This document shows, one piece after another, positions 29,600-38,769 of a DNA stretch of 64,000 bases. The translations under genes and the position numbers were made by a program. Where the stretch lies: the NCBI RefSeq assembly GCF_000635915.2, contig NZ_CP015614.1:1471501-1535500 (forward strand), in the 5' to 3' direction. Below the pieces are notes generated by a model, which worked only from the letters and a program-made list of their open reading frames with translations, ran no database searches and had not been told where the DNA came from. Every line of letters begins with the position of its first letter. Position 1 is the first letter of the stretch. The stretch is from Brevundimonas naejangsanensis. GTDB taxonomy: Bacteria > Pseudomonadota > Alphaproteobacteria > Caulobacterales > Caulobacteraceae.

Positions 29600-30385
29600 A
29601 TGCGCATCGCCACCTGGAACGTGAACTCGGTCAACGCCCGCCTGCCGACGGTGCTGGAGTGGATTCAGGCCGCCAATCCCGACGTCGCCTGTTTTCAAGA
29701 GATAAAATGCGTGGACGAGAAGTTCCCGCGCGAGGCCTTTGAAGACCTGGGCTACAACGTCGAGACGCACGGCCAGAAGAGCTACAACGGCGTCGCCCTG
29801 CTGTCGAAATTTCCGCTGTCGGACGTGCGCCGCGGCCTGCCCGGCGATGATGCGGACGAACAGGCCCGCTACATCGAGGCCCTGATCGAGGCGCCCCGAC
29901 CGATCCGCGTCGCCTCCATCTACCTGCCCAACGGCAATCCCATCGGCACCGAGAAGTTCACCTACAAGCTGGCCTGGTTCGAGCGGCTTCAGAACCACGC
30001 GCGCGAGCTGCTGACGCTGGAAGAGCCTTTGGCCCTGTGCGGCGACTACAACGTCATCCCCGAGGCCGAGGACGCCAAGAACCCCGCCGCCTGGGCCGAG
30101 GACGCCCTGTTCCAGCCGCAGAGCCGCGAGGCCTTTCGCGCCCTGAAATGGCTAGGCCTGGCCGATTCCCACGAACTGGGTCGCGAGCCGCCGGGGACCT
30201 TCACCTTCTGGGACTACCAGGCTGGCGCCTGGCGCCGCGACCACGGCATTCGCATCGACTTCGCCATGCTGTCGCCCCAGGCCGCCGACCGCTTCCGCGC
30301 CATCGAAACCCACCGCGACGCGCGCGACATGGATAAGCCCAGCGATCACGTGCCCGTCGTCGTCGACCTGGATCTGGAGGCCTGA
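29600..30385 (+). CDS. xth: Exodeoxyribonuclease III (AP endonuclease)
   Basis: The start is at ATG 29600 (MRIATWNVNSVNARL); TTG 29591 is less likely. The 261-residue EEP enzyme shows CFQEIKCVDEKFP (metal Glu), YNGVALLSK, SIYLPNGNP, LCGDYNVIPEAEDAKNP and the C-terminal PSDHVPVVVDL (catalytic Asp-His). It cleaves abasic sites and trims DNA 3' ends in base excision repair. It is followed after three bases by a small membrane-protein gene. Confidence 0.95.
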   Translation: MRIATWNVNSVNARLPTVLEWIQAANPDVACFQEIKCVDEKFPREAFEDLGYNVETHGQKSYNGVALLSKFPLSDVRRGLPGDDADEQARYIEALIEAPRPIRVASIYLPNGNPIGTEKFTYKLAWFERLQNHARELLTLEEPLALCGDYNVIPEAEDAKNPAAWAEDALFQPQSREAFRALKWLGLADSHELGREPPGTFTFWDYQAGAWRRDHGIRIDFAMLSPQAADRFRAIETHRDARDMDKPSDHVPVVVDLDLEA

Positions 30386-30388
30386 TCC

Positions 30389-30931
30389 ATGGGCGACACG
30401 TTCAGGGCCATTCTGCTTATCGCCCTGATCGCCGCCTTCCTGACCACCAGCGTCCTGCTGTTTTCCTGGTGGATGGAATCCGAGCGGCGGCTGCGACGCG
30501 CGATGACCAAGGCGCTGGGAGCGCCGGCCGACACCCTGGCGCTTTCGCCTTATGAAGGGCGCGCCGCTGGGCTCGACCTTGAGGGCGGCCAACTTGTCGT
30601 CCTGTGGAACCGAGGCGCCATGGGGCTGGTCTACGCCTTCGAAGAAGTGTTGGGGGCCGAAATCATCGTCGACAGCCATCTGGTCGCCCGCGTCCTGCGT
30701 GGCCAGAGGCGCAAGGAGATCGACCTGGACGCGCCCGACGCAGAACTGGTCGTGCTGCGGCTGATCTTCAGCGACCCGCACAACGCCGAGTTTGAGATCG
30801 CCCTGTGGAACGGCACGCACAACGCGCCCGCCTCGGAGGCCGAAAAGACCAGCGGCGCCCGTTCGCCGGGCGAGGGGCTGCGGCTGGGACGGCGCTGGTT
30901 GTCGCACGTCGAAGCCGTGATGCAACGCTGA
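30389..30931 (+). CDS. Hypothetical single-pass membrane protein
   Basis: A 180-residue protein with one N-terminal membrane helix (FRAILLIALIAAFLTTSVLLFSWWM) and a soluble part that looks like a small beta-rich domain (LALSPYEGRAAGLDLEGGQLVVLWNRGAMGLVYAFEEVLGAEIIVDSHLVARV). No family is recognised. It starts three bases after the xth stop, so it shares that transcript. No role in DNA repair is visible from its sequence. Confidence 0.78.
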   Translation: MGDTFRAILLIALIAAFLTTSVLLFSWWMESERRLRRAMTKALGAPADTLALSPYEGRAAGLDLEGGQLVVLWNRGAMGLVYAFEEVLGAEIIVDSHLVARVLRGQRRKEIDLDAPDAELVVLRLIFSDPHNAEFEIALWNGTHNAPASEAEKTSGARSPGEGLRLGRRWLSHVEAVMQR

Positions 30932-31004
30932 TCGCCCTTCACGGCTTGAGTCCGGGCGGCTAGAACCCCTCGTCCCTCCTTTGCTTCTTTCTTCAGGAGC
31001 CCCC

Positions 31005-31925
31005 GTGGCCCGCCTTTTCGACGCCTACATCATCGCCAACTGGACCGCCGCCGAGGGCAAGAAGCTGGGCGAACACACCCTGTGGGTCGGCGTCGCCAAG
31101 CGCGACGTGCGCTTCCGCCTGTATGCCGAGACCCACAACGTCGCCACGCGCGCCGAGGGCGAGAAGCTGATCGCCGACCTGCTGGCCGAACACCGCAAGC
31201 GCGGCGACCGCGTGCTGGTCGGCTTCGACTTCGACTTCGGATTCCCGGCCGGAACCGCCGCGCGCCTGAAGCTGGACGGCCGTCCGTGGGACGCGATGGG
31301 CAAGTTCCTGGCCGCCAACATCGTCGACAAGGCCGACAATTCGAACAACCGCTATCAGGTCGCGGCCAAGATGAACCGCCTGATGACGGACGAGCCCTGG
31401 CCCTTCTGGGGCGCGCCCGCCAGCCAGGCCCAGCGCTGGCTGACCACGACCAAGCCGCCCGAAGGCGCCAGCGCCGACATCCCCGAGTTCCGCGCCACGG
31501 AACTGGCCGCGCGCAAGGACAAGCTGCCGCCCAAGAGCGTCTGGCAGATGCACGGCGCGGGCGCGATCGGCGGCCTGACCCTGGTGGGCGTGCCCATGCT
31601 GCGCCGCCTGCTGGACACTCTGGGCGCCTCGGCGGCCGTCTGGCCCTTCGGCACCGGCTGGCGCGAGTTGACCGAGGCCGACATCGCGCCCCTGTCGGCG
31701 ATCGTCGTCGAGGTCTGGCCGCTGATGTTCGAGGCCAAGCGCGGCGTGAGCGCCGAAGGCGTCAAGGAGTACAAGACCCAGGCTCAGGTCCGCGCCGCCG
31801 CCGAAGCCTTCGCCCGCATGGACGACTCCGGGGCCTTGCAGAAGGCCTTTGCGCCGCCTGCGGGCGCGGACGACGCCCTGATCGCCCAGGTCGAAAACGA
31901 AGAAGGCTGGATTCTGGGGGTCTGA
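31005..31925 (+). CDS. Conserved hypothetical protein
   Basis: The start is set at GTG 31005, with AGGAG five bases before. The 306-residue soluble protein has no signal peptide. The acidic patch VLVGFDFDFGFPAGTAARLKL looks like a catalytic or metal-binding loop (D-F-D in an RNase H-like or DUF429-like setting). Later come KSVWQMHGAGAIGGLTLVGVPMLRRLL and VWPLMFE. I recall similar proteins in alphaproteobacteria carrying doubtful cobalamin-related names. I do not assign a function. Confidence 0.78.
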   Translation: MARLFDAYIIANWTAAEGKKLGEHTLWVGVAKRDVRFRLYAETHNVATRAEGEKLIADLLAEHRKRGDRVLVGFDFDFGFPAGTAARLKLDGRPWDAMGKFLAANIVDKADNSNNRYQVAAKMNRLMTDEPWPFWGAPASQAQRWLTTTKPPEGASADIPEFRATELAARKDKLPPKSVWQMHGAGAIGGLTLVGVPMLRRLLDTLGASAAVWPFGTGWRELTEADIAPLSAIVVEVWPLMFEAKRGVSAEGVKEYKTQAQVRAAAEAFARMDDSGALQKAFAPPAGADDALIAQVENEEGWILGV

Positions 31926-31930
31926 GTCTT

Positions 31931-32101
31931 CCTTCTCCCCTTGTAGGAGAAGGTGGGCGCCGGAGGCGCTCGGATGAGGGGTGTCAGCGCATCGGTTGGG
32001 AAAGCCGTACTGACGCCCGCTCATCGAATTTCGAGAAGATGGAGTCGGCGCCCCTCATCCGTCAGGTTCCGCCTGCCACCTTCTCCTACAAGGGGAGAAG
32101 G
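31931..32101. repeat. Paired inverted-repeat element, family A copy 3
   Basis: Arms at 31931-31956 and 32076-32101 are perfect 26-base reverse complements. This copy has TTGTAGG in the left arm and CCTACAA in the right, where the other family A copies have TTGTGGG and CCCACA, so both arms changed together. Inner GGATGAGGGG and CCCCTCATCC are also present. It lies between convergent genes (hypothetical protein and recN). Confidence 0.82.
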
Positions 32102-32106
32102 AAACG

Positions 32107-33804
32107 TCAGCCGATCAGCACCCGCGCCGCCGCGCGCGCCTCGTCGGTGATCTCCGCGCCCGACAGCATCCGCGCGATCTCTTCCTGACGCGGGCCTTCT
32201 TCCAGAACCTCGATGGAGGTCCGCGTATGACCCTCCACATCCGCCTTGCGGACCTTCCAATGCGCATGACCGCGCGCCGCGACCTGCGGGCTGTGGGTTA
32301 CGACCAGCACCTGCGCGCCGCGCGACAGGCGTTGCAGGCGCCCGCCCACGGCCTCGGCCACGGCGCCGCCGACGCCCTGATCCACCTCGTCGAAGATCAT
32401 GACCGGCTGGCGCTGGTCTTCGCGGCTGGCCAGCGCCGCCTTCATCGCCAGAGCAAACCGCGCCAGCTCTCCGCCCGAGGCCACCGTATCCAGCGGGCCG
32501 AAGGCGGTCCCGGCGTTGGTCGCCACCTCGAACCGCACCGTCTCGACGCCCAGCGGGCCGCGACGTCCCTCGATCGGTTCGAGCGTCACGCGGAAACGGG
32601 CGCGCTCCAGCTTTAAGGGGCCAAGCTCGTCCATGACGGCGGCGACCAAACGATCCCCCGCCGCCTCGCGCGCCGAGGTCAGCAGCAGGGCGGCGACGTC
32701 ATAGGCTTCGATTGCGGCGGCGACGTCGCGGCGAGCCTTGGTCAGGGCCTCCTCCCCGTCCTCGATCAGGCGCAACTGCTCGCGCAGGCGCACCCGCAGC
32801 GCCGGCAGGGCGTCGACTGTCGTGTTCAGCTTGCGGGCCGTGGCGCGCAGGGCGAACAACCGCTCCTCCGCCTTGTCCAGACGACCCGGTTCGAAGTCGA
32901 AGGCGTCAGCGGCGGCGTCGACGCAGGCCACAGCCTCGGTCGCCTCGACCAGGGCGCGGTCCACTGCTTCAGCGGCCTGGGCCAGTTTGACGATGATGGG
33001 GTTGTCGCCCTCGGCGCCCGCCTGCGCGGCGCGCTGGCGCGCGTGTTCCACTGCACGCAGGGCCGAAGCCAGACGCTGGCTCAACTTGTCCCCGCCCAGC
33101 AGGTTGCGCGCGTCGGCCAGGTCGGCGACCGCCTTTTCCGCCGCACCGAGGATGGCCCGTTCACCCGCCAGTTCCGTCTCTTCGTCCGGCTTGGGGTCCA
33201 GGGCGTCGAGATCCGCCAGATTCAGCGCAATTTCCTCAGCCTTGGCCGCCGCCTCGGCGGCGGAGGCCTCAAGCTCGTCCAGATGGGCCTGCGCCGCCTT
33301 CAGGCGCTCGGCCGCCCCCGCCACGCCTGTCAGCTGCGGCTGCAGCCCTCCGTAGTTGTCGAGCAGGGTCCGGTGCGTCTTCCAGTCCAGCAGGCCGACC
33401 GTCTCATGCTGGCCGTGCACCTCGACCAGCAAGGCGCCGATCTCGCGCAGGGCCGTAACCCCGGCAGGCTGATCGTTGACATAGGCGCGGCTGCGGCCGT
33501 CGGCAGACACCACCCGGCGCAGGATCAGTTCCTCGCCCGGCGCAACCTCAAAGCCGCGTTCGGACAGCAGGGCGATCAGGGCTTCATCGTCAGGCGCCGT
33601 GAAAACAGCCGTGGCCGAGGCCTGTTTGGCGCCGTTGCGCACCAGTCCGGCGTCGGAGCGCGCCCCCAGCGCCAGGCCCAGAGCATCAAGGATGATGGAC
33701 TTGCCCGCCCCCGTCTCGCCCGTCAGCACGGTCAGGCCGTCCTCGACCTCCAAGTCCAGGGCGTCGACAAGAACGATGTCGCGGATCGAGAGCGTGGTCA
33801 GCAT
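32107..33804 (-). CDS. recN: DNA repair protein RecN
   Basis: A 565-residue SMC-like ATPase of double-strand break repair. Walker A is GETGAGKS (residues 29-36), followed by a long helical arm region. The signature region VASGGELARFALAMKAAL and Walker B PVMIFDEVDQGVGG lie near the C-terminus. A LexA-like site (one mismatch) lies 39-53 bases upstream, which fits the SOS control known for recN in other bacteria. Confidence 0.97.
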   Translation of the reverse strand: MLTTLSIRDIVLVDALDLEVEDGLTVLTGETGAGKSIILDALGLALGARSDAGLVRNGAKQASATAVFTAPDDEALIALLSERGFEVAPGEELILRRVVSADGRSRAYVNDQPAGVTALREIGALLVEVHGQHETVGLLDWKTHRTLLDNYGGLQPQLTGVAGAAERLKAAQAHLDELEASAAEAAAKAEEIALNLADLDALDPKPDEETELAGERAILGAAEKAVADLADARNLLGGDKLSQRLASALRAVEHARQRAAQAGAEGDNPIIVKLAQAAEAVDRALVEATEAVACVDAAADAFDFEPGRLDKAEERLFALRATARKLNTTVDALPALRVRLREQLRLIEDGEEALTKARRDVAAAIEAYDVAALLLTSAREAAGDRLVAAVMDELGPLKLERARFRVTLEPIEGRRGPLGVETVRFEVATNAGTAFGPLDTVASGGELARFALAMKAALASREDQRQPVMIFDEVDQGVGGAVAEAVGGRLQRLSRGAQVLVVTHSPQVAARGHAHWKVRKADVEGHTRTSIEVLEEGPRQEEIARMLSGAEITDEARAAARVLIG

Positions 33805-33842
33805 GGGCGATCTGATTCGAGGTTTCGCCGCATCCTAGCCGG

Positions 33843-33857
33843 AAACAGAACAGGAAC
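33843..33857 (-). promoter_or_regulatory. Candidate LexA box upstream of recN
   Basis: The minus strand reads GTTCCTGTTCTGTTT, which matches GTTC-N7-GTTC in seven of eight fixed positions. It lies 39 to 53 bases before the recN ATG. Confidence 0.45.
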
Positions 33858-33899
33858 GCAGCGACTTAATCACCGCGCGCCTGTTTTGCTGAGACCGGA

Positions 33900-34781
33900 T
33901 CAGGCGCCGCCGGGGATCAGGCGTTGCAGCCAGGATTCGCGCTTGCCCTCAGGCTTGACGTCAAGGCCCTGACCCCGCTCGTTCAGCAGGGCGTAGGCCT
34001 CGGCGTACCAGGGGCTGCCCGGATAGTTGTGGCCCAGGACGGCGGCGTTGCGCGTCGCCTCCTCGGTCAGGCCCAGGCTCAGATTGACCTCGACCAGGCG
34101 ATAAAGGGCCTCAGGCGTGTGCGAGGTGCGCTGGAAGGCATCGTTGTTGATCACCGCCTTATAGCGGTTCAGGGCGCCCAGCGGCTGGTTGGCGCGCTGA
34201 TAGAAGCGGCCCACGGCCATTTCCTTGCCGGCCAGCTGGTCATTGACCATGTCGATCTTGACCCGCGCATCGGTGGCGTAGGTCGACCCAGGATAGCGGC
34301 GCACCACATCGCGCAGCCCCGCCAGAGCGGCCTCGGCGTAACCCTGGTCCCGGCCCACGTCGACGATCTGCTCGAAGTTGCAGACGGCCTTCATGTAGAA
34401 GGCGTAGCCCGCCGAGGGATTGCCGGGGAACAGGGCGATGAAGCGGTCGGCCGCTGCGATCGCGTCCTGATAGGCGTTGTTCTGATAATAGGCGTAGACC
34501 TGCATCAGGATCGCCCGGCGCGCCCATTCCGAATAGGGGTGCTGGCGCTCGACTTCCTGGAAATAGTCGACGGCGTCCATCCAGCGCCTGGACTGCAGCC
34601 GCTGATAGCCTGTGTTGTACAGGGCCTCGACCGGACGCTCTTCATAGGCCAGGCGCTGGCGGGGCTTGGTGCCCGAGCAGGCCGAGACCGTCAGGACCGC
34701 CGCAGCCGCCGTCAGCAGGATCAGGCCGGACCGGGATTTCGAAGCGAGCCGAGTGTTCGAAGCAGGCAAGTGCGACCTCAT
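33900..34781 (-). CDS. bamD: Outer membrane protein assembly factor BamD
   Basis: A 293-residue lipoprotein; the start is ATG 34781. The signal peptide ends with the lipobox VSAC. The mature protein is a chain of TPR helices (YNTGYQRLQSRRWMDAVDYFQEVERQHPYSEWARRAILMQVYAYYQNNAYQDAIAAADRFI region), the BamD/ComL signature. It works with BamA to insert beta-barrel proteins into the outer membrane. In alphaproteobacteria bamD often lies just before recN, as here. Confidence 0.95.
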   Translation of the reverse strand: MRSHLPASNTRLASKSRSGLILLTAAAAVLTVSACSGTKPRQRLAYEERPVEALYNTGYQRLQSRRWMDAVDYFQEVERQHPYSEWARRAILMQVYAYYQNNAYQDAIAAADRFIALFPGNPSAGYAFYMKAVCNFEQIVDVGRDQGYAEAALAGLRDVVRRYPGSTYATDARVKIDMVNDQLAGKEMAVGRFYQRANQPLGALNRYKAVINNDAFQRTSHTPEALYRLVEVNLSLGLTEEATRNAAVLGHNYPGSPWYAEAYALLNERGQGLDVKPEGKRESWLQRLIPGGA

Positions 34782-34992
34782 CAAGATGCCTTCGGGACGC
34801 GGACACGCGACACGCGCCCTCGTTAGCAGGATGCGTCCTCTATAACAGCGCCCGCGTCCAAGCCAATCGGCTGAAATCGAAGATACGTCCGGAACACGGC
34901 TGGACGCCGCCCCGTTCGCCGCCTAGAGAGCGCGTCCAGAAACGCCTTCGCGACTATTGGCGGGGCGATGACGGCGAAAGGATGACCGGTCA

Positions 34993-35928
34993 ATGAAGCT
35001 GCTCGCAGGCAATTCGAACCGGACGTTGGCTCAGGCCATTGCGGCCCACCTGGACATGCCGCTGACCAAGGCTCAGGTGAAGCGTTTCGCGGACAATGAA
35101 GTGTTCGCCGTCGTCGAGGAAAACGTGCGCGGCGAGGATGTCTTCATCATCCAGTCGACCTCCTATCCGGCCAACGACAATCTGATGGAAATGCTGATCA
35201 TGACCGACGCGCTGGTGCGCGCCTCGGCCAAGCGGATCACGGCCGTCATGCCCTATTTCGGCTACGCCCGTCAGGACCGTAAGACCGGGGGCCGCACCCC
35301 GATCTCGGCCAAGCTGGTCGCCAATCTGATCACCCGCGCGGGCGCCGACCGCGTCCTGACGATGGACCTGCACGCAGGCCAGATTCAGGGCTTCTTCGAC
35401 ATCCCCACCGACAATCTGGTGGCCACGCCCGTGCTGGCGCAGGACATCAAGGAAAACTATCCGCGCGGCGACGACCTGATGATCGTCTCGCCCGACGTCG
35501 GCGGCGTGGTGCGCGCCCGCACCCTGGCCAGCCGCCTGGACGCCGACCTGGCCATCGTCGACAAGCGCCGCCCCAAGGCGGGCGAGAGCGAGGTCATGAA
35601 CATCATCGGCGACGTCGAAGGGCGCCGCTGCATCCTGTTCGACGACATCGTCGATTCGGGCGGCACGCTGGTAAACGCTGCCAAGGCGCTGATCGACCGC
35701 GGCGCCACCGAGGTTTCGGCCTATATCAGCCACGGCGTCCTGTCCGGCCCGGCGGTCGACCGCGTCACCAACGGCCCGCTGAAGGAGTTGGTGATCACCG
35801 ACTCCATCGAACAGCCTGACGAAGTTTTGAACTGCCCCAAGATCCGCCGCGTGTCCGTGGCGCCGCTCATGGGCGAGGCCATTCGGCGCATCGCCAACGA
35901 AGAGTCGGTCTCCAAGCTGTTCGATTAA
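34993..35928 (+). CDS. prs: Ribose-phosphate pyrophosphokinase
   Basis: A 311-residue PRPP synthetase that makes phosphoribosyl pyrophosphate from ribose 5-phosphate and ATP. Motifs: [44 protein letters not shown] (ATP and flexible loop), [19 protein letters not shown], and the PRPP-binding loop [14 protein letters not shown]. It is a single gene; the 211-base gap upstream, shared with divergent bamD, holds both promoters but no site I can name. Confidence 0.97.
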   Translation: MKLLAGNSNRTLAQAIAAHLDMPLTKAQVKRFADNEVFAVVEENVRGEDVFIIQSTSYPANDNLMEMLIMTDALVRASAKRITAVMPYFGYARQDRKTGGRTPISAKLVANLITRAGADRVLTMDLHAGQIQGFFDIPTDNLVATPVLAQDIKENYPRGDDLMIVSPDVGGVVRARTLASRLDADLAIVDKRRPKAGESEVMNIIGDVEGRRCILFDDIVDSGGTLVNAAKALIDRGATEVSAYISHGVLSGPAVDRVTNGPLKELVITDSIEQPDEVLNCPKIRRVSVAPLMGEAIRRIANEESVSKLFD

Positions 35929-36036
35929 GGTTCGGCTAACCATTCCCTCGGCGATATAAGGGCGAATAGTCTAAGGCGTCACGCGCCTCGGACAGCCCTC
36001 CAAGTGCGTATCGCTTATTTCAAGGGAAGACCGCCG

Positions 36037-37101
36037 ATGACCAAGGCCTTCTTGCGCCACGGCCTCTCTGTCGCCGCCGTCGCCGCAGCCGCCGTTCTGG
36101 CCAGTTGTTCGACGCCGGAACCGGAAGCGCCCCCGCCGCCGCCTCCCCCGCCGCCGCCTCCGGCTCTGGCGCTGAATCAGAGCGTGGCCGAGGCCGCATC
36201 GGTCTATGTCGCCTTTGTGCGCGAAGTCCGCTCGATCCAGGCCGGCTTCCCTGACGCCGAGACCATTCAGGCCGCCGTCCGCAGGGGCGCCGCCGTCGAA
36301 GCGGGCCAACTGTCGCGCGGCATGATCGCCTATGGGGCCATTCTGGCTCTGCAGTCGCCCGAATACGTGGCTGGAGTCCGCCAGTACGCCGTCGATCCGG
36401 CCCAGCGCCAACAGATGGTGGCGCGAATCGTCTCCGACCCGGCCTACGCCGCCACCCTGCCCGGCGCCGAATCAGCTGCAGGCCTGATCGCCAGCACCAT
36501 GGGCAAGGACGCTGAAATGATGACCGCCCTGGCCGAAGCGGTCGAGACGGACGCCTATACGATTCAGGAGCGCACGGACCCGCGTCGTCGCTGGGCCACC
36601 CAGCCGGTCGCCGACCGCAATGGCCGGCTGGAGAGCGCCAAATCCCTGTCGGCCGTGCCTCGCCTGCCCTCGGCCGAGGACAGCGCCCGCCTGTTCGCCG
36701 CCGCCAACAGCGGCTCGGGCCTGAACCTGGCCGCCGCTCAGCGCGGCGCGCCCTTCACCCCGGCCATCGTCAACTCCCTGGCCATTGCGGCCCTGGCGGC
36801 GCTGGGCGCGGCGGGCGAAGACGCCAAGGCGAACACCGACGCCCTGACGACCGAATCGAACAATGAGTTCTGCATCAACATGTCCAAGCTGATGCTGTTC
36901 CAGTGCCTGGCGGCGGCCAAGCCGAACTATGAGGACATCTTCTGCGCCGGTCGCCACATCGTGCGCGACATGGCCCAGTGCACGGCCCAGTACACGGGAC
37001 CGATGCCGACCATCACCGTGGCCGTGCCGCCTGCGGGCGCGCCCACGCCTATGGCCCAGGCGCAGAACCAGTCGGGGCCGACGCCTTCGCCGCGCGGTTG
37101 A
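36037..37101 (+). CDS. Hypothetical lipoprotein with polyproline stretch
   Basis: The start is at ATG 36037. A lipoprotein signal ends with VLASC, followed by a run of about twelve prolines that may act as a rigid spacer from the membrane. The remaining roughly 310 residues are mostly helical with no recognised domain. Three cysteines cluster near the C-terminus (FCINMSKLMLFQCLAAAKPNYEDIFCAGRH). The protein is probably envelope-bound. No operon partner: prs ends 108 bases before and L25 starts 150 bases after. Confidence 0.8.
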   Translation: MTKAFLRHGLSVAAVAAAAVLASCSTPEPEAPPPPPPPPPPPALALNQSVAEAASVYVAFVREVRSIQAGFPDAETIQAAVRRGAAVEAGQLSRGMIAYGAILALQSPEYVAGVRQYAVDPAQRQQMVARIVSDPAYAATLPGAESAAGLIASTMGKDAEMMTALAEAVETDAYTIQERTDPRRRWATQPVADRNGRLESAKSLSAVPRLPSAEDSARLFAAANSGSGLNLAAAQRGAPFTPAIVNSLAIAALAALGAAGEDAKANTDALTTESNNEFCINMSKLMLFQCLAAAKPNYEDIFCAGRHIVRDMAQCTAQYTGPMPTITVAVPPAGAPTPMAQAQNQSGPTPSPRG

Positions 37102-37251
37102 GGCTGAATATCGCTGCGGGCTGAGCCGGGGCGGTTGCGTCCGCCCCGTGTTCCGTGTAATAGCCCGCCCTCTTGAATTCGAAGGGTTCATGACCCCGCC
37201 GCGCGGGACCCGGTTCCGCGCAGGCGTTTACTTGTATTGAAGGCGAGCCCG

Positions 37252-37869
37252 ATGGCCGAGATCATTCTGAACGTTGATGTCCGCGAAAACGTGGGCACCG
37301 GCGGCGCCCGCGCCGCGCGTCGCGACGGGGCTGTGCCCGGCGTCCTGTACGGCGGCGACAAGGCCCCGGTGGCCATCTCCGTGAACGAACGCGAGTTCCG
37401 CAAGTCGCTGTACACCGGCAAGCTGATCGGTCACCTGGTGACCCTGAAGCACGGCAAGGAATCGCAGCCGGTCATCGCCAAGGACATCCAGTTCGACCCG
37501 GTCACGGACCGCCCGCTGCACTTCGACCTGATGCGCGTCGGCGCCAAGGAAGAGATCAAGATCGAAATCCCGGTCGCCTTCGTCAACGCTGACGAAGCTC
37601 CCTACACCCGTCAGGGCGGGATGCTGGAAGTCGTGCGTCACACCGTCGAGATCCTAGTCCGCGCCGACCGCATCCCGGCCGAACTGATCGTCGACTTGAA
37701 GGGCCGCGAGATCGGCGAGAACATCCGCATCTCGGACATCCAGCTGCCGGAAGGCGCCACGCCGGTCATCACCGACCGCGACTTCATGATCGCCGCGATC
37801 AAGAACTCGGCCGCTGGCCAGTCGGACGCCGGCGACACCACCGCCGAAGGCGAAGCCGAAGAGGCCTGA
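37252..37869 (+). CDS. rplY: 50S ribosomal protein L25/general stress protein Ctc
   Basis: The start is at ATG 37252, with AAGGCGA upstream. The 205-residue protein is the long (CTC) form. The 5S rRNA-binding L25 domain is at the N-terminus (RENVGTGGARAARRDGAVPGVLYGG, DIQFDPVTDRPLHFDLMRV), followed by the TL5-type beta domain and an acidic tail. It binds 5S rRNA in the large subunit. It is followed by a strong terminator and then pth, an order common in bacteria. Confidence 0.95.
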   Translation: MAEIILNVDVRENVGTGGARAARRDGAVPGVLYGGDKAPVAISVNEREFRKSLYTGKLIGHLVTLKHGKESQPVIAKDIQFDPVTDRPLHFDLMRVGAKEEIKIEIPVAFVNADEAPYTRQGGMLEVVRHTVEILVRADRIPAELIVDLKGREIGENIRISDIQLPEGATPVITDRDFMIAAIKNSAAGQSDAGDTTAEGEAEEA

Positions 37870-37934
37870 TGTTTCTTCCCCTATCGCCCTGCGCGCGACG
37901 CAGGGCTGGGTGAGGGGTTCGAACGACAAGACAC

Positions 37935-37969
37935 AGCCCCGCCGGGTTCGCCCGGCGGGGCTTTTCTTT
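37935..37969 (+). terminator. Intrinsic terminator after rplY
   Basis: A perfect 12-base stem AGCCCCGCCGGG / CCCGGCGGGGCT with a TTCG tetraloop, followed by TTTCTTT. Confidence 0.9.
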
Positions 37970-37996
37970 GCCTGAAGCACGGGGCATGAGGACCGC

Positions 37997-38602
37997 ATGA
38001 TCATCATCGCAGGCCTGGGGAACCCCGGCGCCAAATACGAAAAGAACCGCCACAACATCGGCTTCATGGCCGTGGACGAGATCGCCAGCCGCTGGCGCTT
38101 CGGCCCCGCGCGCGCCAAGTTCCAGTCCATCGTCGCCGACGGCGAGGTCGAGGGGACCAAGGTCCTGCTGATGAAGCCCCAGACCTATATGAACGAGAGC
38201 GGCCGGGCCGTGGGCGAGGCGGCGCGCTTCTACAAGGTGAAGCCCGAGCACGTCATCGTCTTCCACGACGAGATCGACCTGGCGCCGGGCCGCTTCCGCA
38301 TGAAGAAGGGCGGCGGCGCCGCGGGCCAGAACGGCGTGCGCAGCCTGATCAGCCACCTTGGCGCCGACTTCCGCCGCGCCCGCATGGGCATCGGCCATCC
38401 CGGCGAGCCGCAGCTGGTCATGCACCACGTCCTGGGCGACTTTCACAAGGCGGATAAGCCGTGGCTGGACGCCCTGCTGCAGGCCTGCGCCGACGCCCTG
38501 CCCTTCGCGGTGAAGGGCGACGATGAACGCTATCAGGGCGAGGTCATGCGCCTGGCCCCCGCCCCGAAGTTCAGCCCCAGGCAGGCGGCGCGGGGGGAGT
38601 AA
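37997..38602 (+). CDS. pth: Peptidyl-tRNA hydrolase
   Basis: A 201-residue Pth that frees tRNA from stalled peptidyl-tRNA. Motifs: IIAGLGNPGAKYEKNRHNIGFMAVD (catalytic His19), KPQTYMNESGRAV, FHDEIDLAPGRFRMKKGGGAAGQNGVRSL and RMGIGHPG. The ATG lies 28 bases after the terminator of rplY, so the gene needs its own promoter or read-through. A repeat element follows. Confidence 0.97.
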   Translation: MIIIAGLGNPGAKYEKNRHNIGFMAVDEIASRWRFGPARAKFQSIVADGEVEGTKVLLMKPQTYMNESGRAVGEAARFYKVKPEHVIVFHDEIDLAPGRFRMKKGGGAAGQNGVRSLISHLGADFRRARMGIGHPGEPQLVMHHVLGDFHKADKPWLDALLQACADALPFAVKGDDERYQGEVMRLAPAPKFSPRQAARGE

Positions 38603-38612
38603 GCGCAACGCC

Positions 38613-38760
38613 TCTCCCTCCCCTTCATGGGGAGGGTGGTCGCGCAGCGACCGGGTGGGGAGGGCATGGTGATCGGTCCTCAGCGCCTAAATAGCCTCGC
38701 CGCGCCCACCCGACTTCGGCCTTGCGGCCTCAGCCACCCTCCCCATGAAGGGGAGGGAGA
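38613..38760. repeat. Paired inverted-repeat element, family B copy 2
   Basis: Arms at 38613-38639 and 38734-38760 are perfect 27-base reverse complements. The hairpin loop reads TTCAT in the left arm and ATGAA in the right, whereas copy 1 has GTCCC and GGGAC: different sequence, same complementarity. It lies between the convergent genes pth and a DUF4139 gene. Confidence 0.82.
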
Positions 38761-38769
38761 ATCACGGCC

